A stretch of DNA of 9,685 nucleotides from MGR-bin208 sp043779285 (GTDB taxonomy: Bacteria > Bacteroidota > Bacteroidia > Chitinophagales > Chitinophagaceae): positions 1 to 9,685 of the forward strand of contig JAYWEL010000152.1 in NCBI GenBank assembly GCA_043779285.1, read 5' to 3'. The notes beneath the pieces are model-generated. The model was not told the origin of the DNA. It searched no databases and was given only the letters and a program-made list of their open reading frames with translations. Shown piece after piece: positions 1-7,339 of the stretch (positions are counted from its first letter, which is position 1; every line of letters starts with the position of its first letter). The translations under genes were made by a program, and so were the position numbers.

Positions 1-1795
1 CCTTTCCGGATTTTTTAAAGACCGATCTGTAAACGAATACAAACAGGATTTATTGATGGCCTTTAAAAATAAGGAGCGATATTATTTATTAAAGAAAAAT
101 CTTTCATTCGATCAATACAAGATTTTCAGAAGCTTTCCTTTAGTAAGACAGGGTAGAAATAAAAGTGGTGTCATTGCCGAAATAAATTCGAAAAGATTAA
201 ACCCGTATGGTTTGTTGGCTAATAGAACGATTGGTCTTTCCAGGGAAAATGCACAAAATGTTGGGCTGGAGAGAACCTACGACAGTTCTTTGAAAGGCCA
301 GACAGGTCAACGTTTGGTGCGATTTATTTCAGGCGGTTCAGCAGTACCGGTAGAAGGTTATGAAATTGAGCCGGAGAATGGAAAAGATATTATTACCACT
401 TTAGATGTAAACATACAGGACATCTCACAAACTGCATTAATGAAGATGATGCTGCAAAGTGAAGCACAATATGGAACCTGTATTGTTATGGAAACAAAAA
501 CAGGAAAGATCAAAGCCATTGCAAATCTTGGCCGTCAGAAAGATGGTTCTTATTTCGAAGATTATAATTATGCTTTACATACAACAGAGCCAGGTTCTAC
601 AATCAAACTGGCAACTTTATTATCTGTACTCGAAGAAGGAACTGTAACAATAAATGACAATGTAGAAGTTGGCACTACGGGTAATGCCTATGTCGGTGTG
701 CGAAATGTAACCGATGCAGAAAGAGCTCCCCGTTCAATGTTATCAGTCAGAGAATGTTTTTCTCATAGTTCAAATGTGGGAATGAGTAAGCTGGCATATA
801 AAGCATTTGCTACACAACCCGATAAGTATAGAGATTATTTGACAAGATTCCATATGGATTCACATACCGGCATTGATCTGGTTGGTGAAGAAAAGACAGT
901 TATTCGTAAACTGAAAAAGAATAAAGAAAGTTTGCATGCCATGGTTACCATGAGTTTCGGTTATGCATTAGAGGTTAGTCCATTGCATACATTGATGTTA
1001 TATAATGCGGTTGCCAATAATGGCAAAATGATGAAACCGTTTCTGGTAAACAGAATTCAACGCGACGGAATAATCATACGGGATTTTACGCCACATATCC
1101 TGACAGAAAATATTTGCAGGCCCGAAGTGATAAATGCTGCAAAAGTTTGTATGGAGGCTGTAGCTACTGAAGGCACAGCAAAATATGTTTTTAAAAATTC
1201 AATGTTTCCTGTTGCAGGTAAAACAGGAACTGCGCATGTCGCTGGTGGAAATGTGAAATATGGCGATGGTGTTTATCAGGCATCTTTTGTTGGATATTTT
1301 CCGGCCAACAACCCACAGTATAGTTGTATCGTAGTTGTAAAAACAAAACCGCATGCGGCTATGCACTATGGCGGACAGCTTGCTGCACCGGTTTTCAAGG
1401 AAATAGCCGACAAGTTATTTCTGGCGTATGTAAATACAAATTTCTATACTCAAAACCAGATCAAAAAAGATAGTGCTTCATATACGTACAGCGGTTTCAC
1501 AACAGATCTGAAAAATATTTATGGGTCATTGAACATAAAAATGGAAAATTCTGCAGAGAATAATCCATGGAGTAATGTATTTGTAACAGGGCAAAAATCC
1601 ATGATTGCAGCAAAAGATATTTCTAACAGAGCCATGCCAGACTTAAGTGGTATGGGATTGAAAGATGTTTTATACATCATGGAAAATATGGGTGTAAAAG
1701 TATATGCCAATGGAAGAGGAAAGGTAAAGACACAGAGTATAGAAAAAGGTTCAACTGTTAACAGAGGAACAGTATTGGTCATTCAATTAAGCTAA
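1..1795 (+). CDS. ftsI: FtsI-type class B penicillin-binding protein (septal transpeptidase) with C-terminal PASTA domain, 5' partial
   Basis: Septal D,D-transpeptidase that cross-links new peptidoglycan at the division site, working with FtsW in the inner membrane and periplasm. The frame is open to the left edge (first full codon at base 2), so 597 residues are visible and the N-terminus is missing. By family comparison about 100 residues are lost, including the cytoplasmic tail and single membrane anchor. TTG 53 and ATG 56 are internal codons, not starts. The pedestal-domain pattern RLNPYGLLANRTIG comes first, then the three penicillin-binding motifs in order: SxxK as STIK with the acylated serine at 596-598, SxN as SSN at 767-775, and KTGT at 1220-1231. 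A single PASTA-like domain follows at about 1618-1792 (MPDLSGMGLKDVLYIMENMG and onward). PASTA-bearing FtsI proteins are usual in Bacteroidota. murE begins 29 nt downstream. The family is certain; assignment as the divisome rather than the elongation enzyme rests on the dcw context. Confidence 0.95.
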   Translation, partial: LSGFFKDRSVNEYKQDLLMAFKNKERYYLLKKNLSFDQYKIFRSFPLVRQGRNKSGVIAEINSKRLNPYGLLANRTIGLSRENAQNVGLERTYDSSLKGQTGQRLVRFISGGSAVPVEGYEIEPENGKDIITTLDVNIQDISQTALMKMMLQSEAQYGTCIVMETKTGKIKAIANLGRQKDGSYFEDYNYALHTTEPGSTIKLATLLSVLEEGTVTINDNVEVGTTGNAYVGVRNVTDAERAPRSMLSVRECFSHSSNVGMSKLAYKAFATQPDKYRDYLTRFHMDSHTGIDLVGEEKTVIRKLKKNKESLHAMVTMSFGYALEVSPLHTLMLYNAVANNGKMMKPFLVNRIQRDGIIIRDFTPHILTENICRPEVINAAKVCMEAVATEGTAKYVFKNSMFPVAGKTGTAHVAGGNVKYGDGVYQASFVGYFPANNPQYSCIVVVKTKPHAAMHYGGQLAAPVFKEIADKLFLAYVNTNFYTQNQIKKDSASYTYSGFTTDLKNIYGSLNIKMENSAENNPWSNVFVTGQKSMIAAKDISNRAMPDLSGMGLKDVLYIMENMGVKVYANGRGKVKTQSIEKGSTVNRGTVLVIQLS

Positions 1796-1824
1796 TTGTT
1801 TTTAAAAGAAGGTCGTTGAAGTGT

Positions 1825-3291
1825 ATGAATAAATTACAGGACATACTTTATAAAGTTAACATCAGATCGGTATTAGGAAGTACCGATGTTACAATAAAAG
1901 ATGTTCAGATCGATTCGAGAAAAATAGGTAAGGGTTCTGTTTTTATTGCGGTAAAAGGGGTGGGAACAGACGGGCATCAGTTCATTGATAAAGCCATTGA
2001 AAACGGAGCATCCGTAGTCGTTTGTGAAATTTTTCCTGTTGTAAAATCAGAGATGATCGTTTATATACAGGTTGAAAATAGTGCAGCAGCAGCCGGTTTC
2101 ATGGCACATAATTTTTTTGGATCAGTTAGCGATAAATTAAAATTGGTTGGAGTTACTGGGACGAATGGCAAGACAACCATTGCCACATTATTATATAAGC
2201 TCTTTGCAATATTGGGATATAAGTGCGGATTGATAAGCACCGTACAGAATCATATTGTTGATGAAATTTATCCGGCAACTCATACCACACCAGATGCAGT
2301 AAGTCTGAATCATTTATTGAAACAGATGTATGATGCCGGATGTACACATGTGTTCATGGAAACAAGTTCACATGCCATTCATCAGCAGCGAATTGCGGGA
2401 TTAAATTTTTCGGGTGGCATATTCAGTAATATTTCACACGATCATCTGGATTATCATAAAACATTTGATGAATACATCCGGGTGAAAAAAGCATTCTTCG
2501 ATGGGTTGTCATCTTCCGCTTTTGCAATCAGCAATGCGGATGATAAACGTGGTATGGTAATGTTGCAGAACTGTGCAGCAAAAAAATATTATTACAGTCT
2601 GCGTACAGTAGCTGATTTTAAAGGAAAGATTCTGGAAAATGGACTAACCGGATTGCTGATGAATGTGAATGATTTGGAAGTGCATTTCAGAATGATTGGT
2701 GAATTCAATGCATATAATCTGTTAGCTGTTTATGGTGCTGCAATGGTGATGGGTGAAGAAAGAAATGAAGTGCTGCGATGTTTGAGCATGTTGTCTGGTG
2801 CGGAAGGAAGATTCGATTTCATGGTTTCGGGAAAAGATAAAGTAGTGGCCATTGTTGATTATGCACATACGGCAGATGCATTATTGAATGTGTTACTAAC
2901 AATCAAAAACCTGAAGAAAGGACATGAACAGATAATATCGGTTGTGGGTTGTGGGGGAGACAGAGATAAAACGAAAAGACCCATCATGGCAGAAGTTGCA
3001 TGCGAACATAGTGACCGGGTAATTTTTACTTCCGATAATCCAAGAAGCGAAGATCCGGTACAAATAATAAAAGACATGGAAGAAGGATTAAGTACTTCTT
3101 CAAAAAGAAAATATATCTCGATTGTAGAAAGAAAAGAAGCGATTAAAACGGCCATAAGCTTGGCGAAAAACGAGGACATCATTTTGATTGCAGGCAAGGG
3201 CCATGAAAAATATCAGGAGATGAAAGGAGTGAAACATCATTTTGATGATAAGGAAGTAGTCAGAGAAATGTTCGAATTATTGGGACGATAG
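1825..3291 (+). CDS. murE: UDP-N-acetylmuramoyl-L-alanyl-D-glutamate--2,6-diaminopimelate ligase MurE
   Basis: Cytoplasmic ATP-dependent ligase that adds the third stem residue to UDP-MurNAc-L-Ala-D-Glu. The product from ATG 1825 is 488 aa, a normal MurE length. Domains run in order: N-terminal UDP-binding domain (IDSRKIGKGSVFIAVKG, about residues 29-45), central ATPase domain with P-loop GTNGKT at 112-117, SHDHLDYH near 204-211, the probable carbamylated lysine K221 in the VKKAFF segment, and a C-terminal ligase domain. The DNPR motif at residues 404-407 (bases 3034-3045) is the known signature for meso-diaminopimelate, rather than lysine, as the added amino acid. Start choice: an in-frame TTG at 1816 would add MKC, but ATG 1825 leads straight into the family N-terminus. 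A purine-rich AAGAAGG at 1806-1812 lies 12 nt before ATG 1825 and only 3 nt before the TTG. Gaps are 29 nt after ftsI and 35 nt before mraY. Confidence 0.96.
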   Translation: MNKLQDILYKVNIRSVLGSTDVTIKDVQIDSRKIGKGSVFIAVKGVGTDGHQFIDKAIENGASVVVCEIFPVVKSEMIVYIQVENSAAAAGFMAHNFFGSVSDKLKLVGVTGTNGKTTIATLLYKLFAILGYKCGLISTVQNHIVDEIYPATHTTPDAVSLNHLLKQMYDAGCTHVFMETSSHAIHQQRIAGLNFSGGIFSNISHDHLDYHKTFDEYIRVKKAFFDGLSSSAFAISNADDKRGMVMLQNCAAKKYYYSLRTVADFKGKILENGLTGLLMNVNDLEVHFRMIGEFNAYNLLAVYGAAMVMGEERNEVLRCLSMLSGAEGRFDFMVSGKDKVVAIVDYAHTADALLNVLLTIKNLKKGHEQIISVVGCGGDRDKTKRPIMAEVACEHSDRVIFTSDNPRSEDPVQIIKDMEEGLSTSSKRKYISIVERKEAIKTAISLAKNEDIILIAGKGHEKYQEMKGVKHHFDDKEVVREMFELLGR

Positions 3292-3326
3292 AACTTGATT
3301 TTTTATAAAGTAAACCAAAAGCTAAC

Positions 3327-4604
3327 ATGCTTTACCACATTTTCGAATGGTTCAAATTGGAAGGAATAAAATTCCCGGGGAGTGCATTGTTTCAATTCAT
3401 CACTTTTCGTGTAATGTTAGCAGTGTTGTTGTCGCTTTTCATCACCATGGTTTATGGTCGCCGGGTCATTAATTTTTTACAGAAAAAACAAATCGGTGAA
3501 AGTGTCCGGGAGTTGGGGCTGGCAGGCGAGTCTGCAAAAAAAGGCACACCCACCATGGGGGGAATAATTATATTATTAGCCATCTTGATTCCTACTTTAT
3601 TACTGGCAAATCTTGGAAAAGTATATATCCGTTTAATGATAGTCAGCACAGTGTGGTTGGGTATAATTGGTTTCATTGATGATTACTTGAAATTAAGAGC
3701 AAAACGAATTGCACAGGAAAAAGGCGCAATCTATAAGAAAGGTGATGATGATGGATTGGCTGGATGGTTTAAAATTCTTGGTCAGGTTGGTTTAGGAATC
3801 ATTGTTGGTGCAACACTTTATTTCAGTCCAAGTGTAAAAACGTGGCGAGAGTATCTCGGTCCAAGAAATATAAATGATACTTCACAAAATGTGCGAACGG
3901 TGAATGGGAAGCAAAAAATATTTGTGGAAACAAAAGTTCCGGTAACCACAATTCCTTTTGTAAAAAACCATGAGTTCAATTATTCCAAATTGTTGCCTGC
4001 AGGCTGGAGAGATTATACCTGGGTACTTTATATACTGGTGGTCATTTTTATTATTACCGCCGTTTCAAATGGCGCAAACATTACGGATGGATTAGATGGG
4101 CTTGCATCCGGTACATCTGCGCTGATTGGTGTTGTGCTGGGGATTTTTGCCTATGCCAGTGGAAACCTTTTGTTTGCCGAGTATCTCAACATCATGTATA
4201 TACCTAATTTGGGAGAGCTGTCCATTTTTATCGGGGCAATGGTTGGAGCATGTGTGGGTTTTTTATGGTACAACTCTTATCCGGCACAGGTTTTCATGGG
4301 CGATACAGGTAGTTTGACTTTAGGAGGAATTATTGCAGCATTGGCAATCATTGTCCATAAGGAATTATTGATTCCGATTTTCTGTGGTGTATTTCTGGTT
4401 GAAAGTTTAAGTGTGATGTTGCAGGTGGGATATTTTAAATACACCAAGAAAAAATTTGGCGAAGGAAGAAGAATTTTTCTGATGAGTCCATTGCATCATC
4501 ATTATCAGAAGAAAGGTTATCACGAAGCAAAAATCGTTACCCGTTTTTGGTTAGTAACAGTGATGCTGGTGGTATTATCGGTGGTTACTTTAAAAATGAG
4601 ATAA
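3327..4604 (+). CDS. mraY: Phospho-N-acetylmuramoyl-pentapeptide-transferase MraY
   Basis: Integral membrane enzyme that transfers phospho-MurNAc-pentapeptide from UDP to undecaprenyl phosphate, making lipid I on the cytoplasmic face. The 425-aa product is longer than the 360 aa of E. coli MraY. Family motifs are all present: KKGTPTMGG near residues 71-79, the DDYLK pair D118/D119, NITDGLDGLA with N251, D254 and D257, FMGDTGS with D326, and the HHH motif at 390-392. About ten hydrophobic segments can be counted. The extra length lies mostly in the hydrophilic stretch at about residues 167-231, between the segments matching TM4 and TM5, where E. coli has only a short periplasmic loop. A smaller insertion follows DDYLK (RAKRIAQEKGAIYKKGDDDG). 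Both look like lineage features rather than damage, since the frame and motifs are intact. ATG 3327 gives the familiar MLYHIFEWF start. The gap to murD is the longest in the window. Confidence 0.96.
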   Translation: MLYHIFEWFKLEGIKFPGSALFQFITFRVMLAVLLSLFITMVYGRRVINFLQKKQIGESVRELGLAGESAKKGTPTMGGIIILLAILIPTLLLANLGKVYIRLMIVSTVWLGIIGFIDDYLKLRAKRIAQEKGAIYKKGDDDGLAGWFKILGQVGLGIIVGATLYFSPSVKTWREYLGPRNINDTSQNVRTVNGKQKIFVETKVPVTTIPFVKNHEFNYSKLLPAGWRDYTWVLYILVVIFIITAVSNGANITDGLDGLASGTSALIGVVLGIFAYASGNLLFAEYLNIMYIPNLGELSIFIGAMVGACVGFLWYNSYPAQVFMGDTGSLTLGGIIAALAIIVHKELLIPIFCGVFLVESLSVMLQVGYFKYTKKKFGEGRRIFLMSPLHHHYQKKGYHEAKIVTRFWLVTVMLVVLSVVTLKMR

Positions 4605-4726
4605 GCAATTCCGGCTTGCCGGTATTAATAAGTTTTGTTGAAAAACCAACCTAGAGGATTTGGAAAGAGAGAATGATATTAAAAAACCAATACTTATGAA
4701 TGACCAAACCCTATGGGTTTAAAACT
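4605..4726 (+). other. mraY-murD intergenic gap / possible murD leader region
   Basis: This 122-nt gap is several times longer than any other in the operon. It holds a compact inverted repeat at 4607-4626, A-rich stretches, a possible 8-codon ORF at 4696-4722, and a perfect 6-bp inverted repeat (AAACCC-TAT-GGGTTT, 4706-4720) ending 6 nt before the preferred murD start at 4727. I looked for the Bacteroidota promoter pattern (TTG near -33 and TAnnTTTG near -7) and found no match: TTTTGTTG at 4633-4640 is followed by TTTG at 4659-4662, but without the upstream TA at the right place. If murD instead starts at ATG 4700, the gap shrinks to 95 nt and the second repeat becomes coding. Any regulatory role is inference. 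Confidence 0.4.
4607..4626 (+). repeat. Short inverted repeat with CUUG loop downstream of mraY
   Basis: CCGG-CTTG-CCGG at 4611-4622 can fold as a 4-bp stem with a CUUG loop closed by G-C, a known extra-stable RNA tetraloop in which the loop C and G also pair. Flanking AAT (4607-4609) and ATT (4624-4626) extend it by 3 bp beyond a T/T mismatch. It begins 2 nt after the mraY stop codon. No clean T-tract follows directly (TATTAATAAG, then TTTTG from 4633), so it is not a convincing intrinsic terminator. It could be an RNA stability or pausing element, a copy of a dispersed short repeat, or chance. Confidence 0.45.
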
Positions 4727-6067
4727 ATGAAGAAACAAATGACCATATTAGGCGGTGGCGAAAGCGGAGTAGGTGCAGCGTTATTGGCAAAGCAAAAAGG
4801 GTATGATGTGTTTGTTTCTGATCAGGGCTCTTTGAAAGAAATGTATCGCAGAGAATTGCAGGATTCAGCAATTGAATTTGAAGAAAATGGAAATAGTGAA
4901 GAACGAATTCTGCAAGCAGATGAAATAATGAAAAGTCCCGGTATCCCGGAATCAAACCCATTGGTTAAAAAGATTCGGGAAAAAGGAATTAAAGTAATCA
5001 GCGAAATAGAACTGGCATACCGGTTTATGGGGGATAGTAAGTTAATAGCAATTACCGGGAGTAACGGAAAAACAACCACCACTGCATTGATTCATCATGT
5101 ATGTAAAATAGCAGGGTTGGATTGTGCACTGGTAGGAAACATTGGCTACTCTTTTGCAAAGCAGGTTGCAATCGAACCGAAAGAAATTTATGTGGTTGAA
5201 GTCAGCAGTTTTCAGTTAGATGATATTCATGAGTTTAGGCCTTATATAGCAGTATTGACAAATATTACAGAAGATCATTTAGACAGGTATAATTACAATT
5301 TTGAAAATTATATCAACAGTAAGTTCAGAATTGTCATGAATCAAAAACCCGGCGATCATTTTATTTATTGTGCAGATGATGAAGTGACGATGAAATATAT
5401 TAATCAATTTATAATTAGTTCTAACCCACTACCAATTAGTATGAAAAAAGAAGTTACCCAAGGCGCATTTATTAAAGACGGCGATGTTTACGTAAGGACA
5501 GGTCATGAGCAAATTTCGATGAGCGTTTATGATTTTGCATTAAAAGGGAAACACAATCAGTACAATTCAATGGCAGCTTGTGTTGCCGGCTCTACGATGG
5601 AAATCCGTAAAGAAAAAATCCGTGAAGCGGTGCAAACTTTTCAGAGCCTCGAACACCGGATGGAACATGTAGCTGTTGTACGTGGAGTAGAATTTGTGAA
5701 CGATAGCAAAGCTACTAATGTGAATTCTACCTGGTATGCTTTGGAAAGTATGGAAAAACCAATCATACTTATTATGGGTGGTGTAGATAAAGGAAACGAC
5801 TATTCATTGATCCTCGAATTGGTAAAAGAAAAAGTAAAAGCCATTATTTGCCTGGGAATAGAAAACAGAAAAATTCATGAAGCATTTGGAAACCATGTTT
5901 CAACAATTGTCAATACCGATAATGCGATCGATGCAGTACAGTCAGCATTTCATTTATCCGAAAAAGGCGATGTGGTTTTATTAAGTCCGGCCTGTGCAAG
6001 TTTCGATCTGTATAAAAATTATGAAGACAGGGGAAGTCAGTACAAGCAGGCGGTACGTGAATTATAA
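4727..6067 (+). CDS. murD: UDP-N-acetylmuramoyl-L-alanine--D-glutamate ligase MurD
   Basis: Cytoplasmic ATP-dependent ligase that adds D-glutamate to UDP-MurNAc-L-Ala. From ATG 4727 the product is 446 aa, close to E. coli MurD. It opens with a Rossmann-like UDP-binding segment (ILGGGESGVGAALLAKQKG). The ATPase P-loop GSNGKTT follows at residues 111-117 (K115), then SSFQLD, NITEDHLDRY, and the probable carbamylated lysine K199 in YINSKFRIVMNQ. C-terminal motifs are EHRMEHV, NDSKATN, LIMGGVDKGNDY and LLSPACASFDLYKNYEDRG. Three in-frame ATGs compete: 4700, 4727 and 4739. I prefer 4727 (MKKQMTILGGGESG), because homologues begin a few residues before the glycine-rich motif, but 4700 would add only nine residues and cannot be excluded. 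ftsW starts 18 nt downstream. Family assignment is certain; only the start is in doubt. Confidence 0.95.
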   Translation: MKKQMTILGGGESGVGAALLAKQKGYDVFVSDQGSLKEMYRRELQDSAIEFEENGNSEERILQADEIMKSPGIPESNPLVKKIREKGIKVISEIELAYRFMGDSKLIAITGSNGKTTTTALIHHVCKIAGLDCALVGNIGYSFAKQVAIEPKEIYVVEVSSFQLDDIHEFRPYIAVLTNITEDHLDRYNYNFENYINSKFRIVMNQKPGDHFIYCADDEVTMKYINQFIISSNPLPISMKKEVTQGAFIKDGDVYVRTGHEQISMSVYDFALKGKHNQYNSMAACVAGSTMEIRKEKIREAVQTFQSLEHRMEHVAVVRGVEFVNDSKATNVNSTWYALESMEKPIILIMGGVDKGNDYSLILELVKEKVKAIICLGIENRKIHEAFGNHVSTIVNTDNAIDAVQSAFHLSEKGDVVLLSPACASFDLYKNYEDRGSQYKQAVREL

Positions 6068-6085
6068 TTAGCAGGATAATAGTAC

Positions 6086-7330
6086 ATGATAGAACAAACC
6101 AACATACAAACATCTTTTAAAAACTTTGGGTATAAAACCCAGGGTGATAAAGTAATATGGGCATTAGTCATACTACTTGTATTGGTTTCGTTATTGGTTG
6201 TTTATAGTGCTACCGGTTCATTAGCCTATAAAATGTTTAAGGGAAATACAGAAGTCTATTTGTTTAAACAAGTTATTTTTATCAGTGCAGGAATCATGTT
6301 GATCTATTTTGCTCACCGGGTTAACTATACCATTTATTCAAAAGTTGCCTGGATACTTTTTGTGATATCCATTCCCCTTTTATTTTATACATTGTTTTTT
6401 GGCGTAAAATTAAATGAGGGTAGCCGATGGATCCGGTTGCCGATTATAAATATGACCATGCAGACTTCGGATTTAGCCAGGTTGGCTTTGTTCATGTTCA
6501 TTGCCCGGATGTTAAGTAAAAAACAAGACGTCATAAAAGATTTTAAAAAAGGTTTTTTACCTATCATGATCCCAATTGCCTTGGTATGTATTTTAATTGC
6601 GCCGGCCAATCTTTCTACTTCTTTATTATTGGGTGCCAGCTGTATGATGCTTTTATTCATTGGTCGTGCAAGCATCAAGCATTTATTTTTTACCATGTTA
6701 ATTGCTCTGATTCCTATTTTATTTTTGGTGATGGCAGCAGTAGTAAAACACAAAACATCCGATGAACAAGTAATTACAAAAAAGGAAAATTCTTCCGGGC
6801 TTTTTGTTCGGGTAAATACCTGGGTAAACCGGGTAGAGAATTTTATCTATGCTGGCAAGGCTGCAGACAACGATAATATGTATCAGGTTAACCAGGCCAA
6901 GATTGCTATTGCTAAGGGTGGCATATTTGGTAAAGGGCCCGGGAATAGTGAACAACGAAATTTTTTGCCGCAGGCATACAACGATTTTATTTATGTTATC
7001 ATAATTGAGGAATATGGATTGATAGGTGGCGCATTTATCATTTTCATTTATCTGGTTTTTTTGTTTCGGAGTATCCGAATTTTTAAAAGGTGCCCATATG
7101 CGTTTGGTGCATTTCTGGCACTGGGTTTAAGTTTTACATTGGTGATTCAGGCCATGGCAAACATGGCCGTTAATGTGAATTTATTTCCGGTTACAGGAGT
7201 TACGTTACCATTAGTAAGTATGGGTGGAAGCAGTTTTTTATTTACCTGTTTATCGATCGGTATTATTTTAAGTGTGGCAAGAAATGTAGAACAATTGGAG
7301 GGACAACAACCTGCACCGGAGTTTAGTTAA
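6086..7330 (+). CDS. ftsW: Septal peptidoglycan glycosyltransferase FtsW (SEDS family)
   Basis: Polytopic SEDS protein that polymerises lipid II into glycan strands at the septum with its partner FtsI. The 414-aa product has about ten hydrophobic segments: seven before residue 220 and three after residue 303. Conserved motifs include EGSRWIRLP, PANLST from residue 173, GPGNSEQ from 284, YNDFIYVIIIEEYG with the likely catalytic aspartate D300, and PLVSMGGSS at 375-383. The loop between segments 7 and 8 carries a charged stretch from about residue 221 (KHKTSDEQVITKKENSSGL) that is longer than in E. coli. FtsW is favoured over the related RodA by its place between murD and murG. ATG 6086 lies 18 nt after the murD stop, with a weak AGGA at 6073-6076. 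The gene ends 9 nt before the preferred murG start. Confidence 0.95.
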   Translation: MIEQTNIQTSFKNFGYKTQGDKVIWALVILLVLVSLLVVYSATGSLAYKMFKGNTEVYLFKQVIFISAGIMLIYFAHRVNYTIYSKVAWILFVISIPLLFYTLFFGVKLNEGSRWIRLPIINMTMQTSDLARLALFMFIARMLSKKQDVIKDFKKGFLPIMIPIALVCILIAPANLSTSLLLGASCMMLLFIGRASIKHLFFTMLIALIPILFLVMAAVVKHKTSDEQVITKKENSSGLFVRVNTWVNRVENFIYAGKAADNDNMYQVNQAKIAIAKGGIFGKGPGNSEQRNFLPQAYNDFIYVIIIEEYGLIGGAFIIFIYLVFLFRSIRIFKRCPYAFGAFLALGLSFTLVIQAMANMAVNVNLFPVTGVTLPLVSMGGSSFLFTCLSIGIILSVARNVEQLEGQQPAPEFS

Positions 7331-7339
7331 TTGAAAGAC

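Noticed and set aside
53..58. TTG 53 or ATG 56 as the start of ftsI
   Set aside because: The frame continues upstream to base 2 with plausible coding sequence, and the protein would lack its membrane anchor. The gene is cut by the window.
2859..3197. 112-codon open frame on the minus strand inside murE
   Set aside because: It is antisense to conserved MurE motifs including DNPR, with no sign of its own start context or family similarity.
3292..3326. T-run after murE as a terminator
   Set aside because: TTGATTTTTTATA has no hairpin before it, and mraY follows within 35 nt in the same operon.
4633..4662. Possible Bacteroidota-type promoter before murD
   Set aside because: TTTTGTTG and a later TTTG are present, but the TA of TAnnTTTG is missing at the required place and the spacing is too short.
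6127..6145. Inverted repeat TGGGT-ATAAA-ACCCA with an overlapping ACCC-A-GGGT near the start of ftsW
   Set aside because: It lies inside coding sequence, the stem is only 5 bp, and the overlapping second palindrome has a one-base loop that cannot fold. Chance is enough to explain it.
6385..6753. 122-codon open frame on the minus strand inside ftsW
   Set aside because: It lies wholly opposite a well-supported membrane gene. Its composition is what the complement of hydrophobic codons gives, and it matches no family I recognise.
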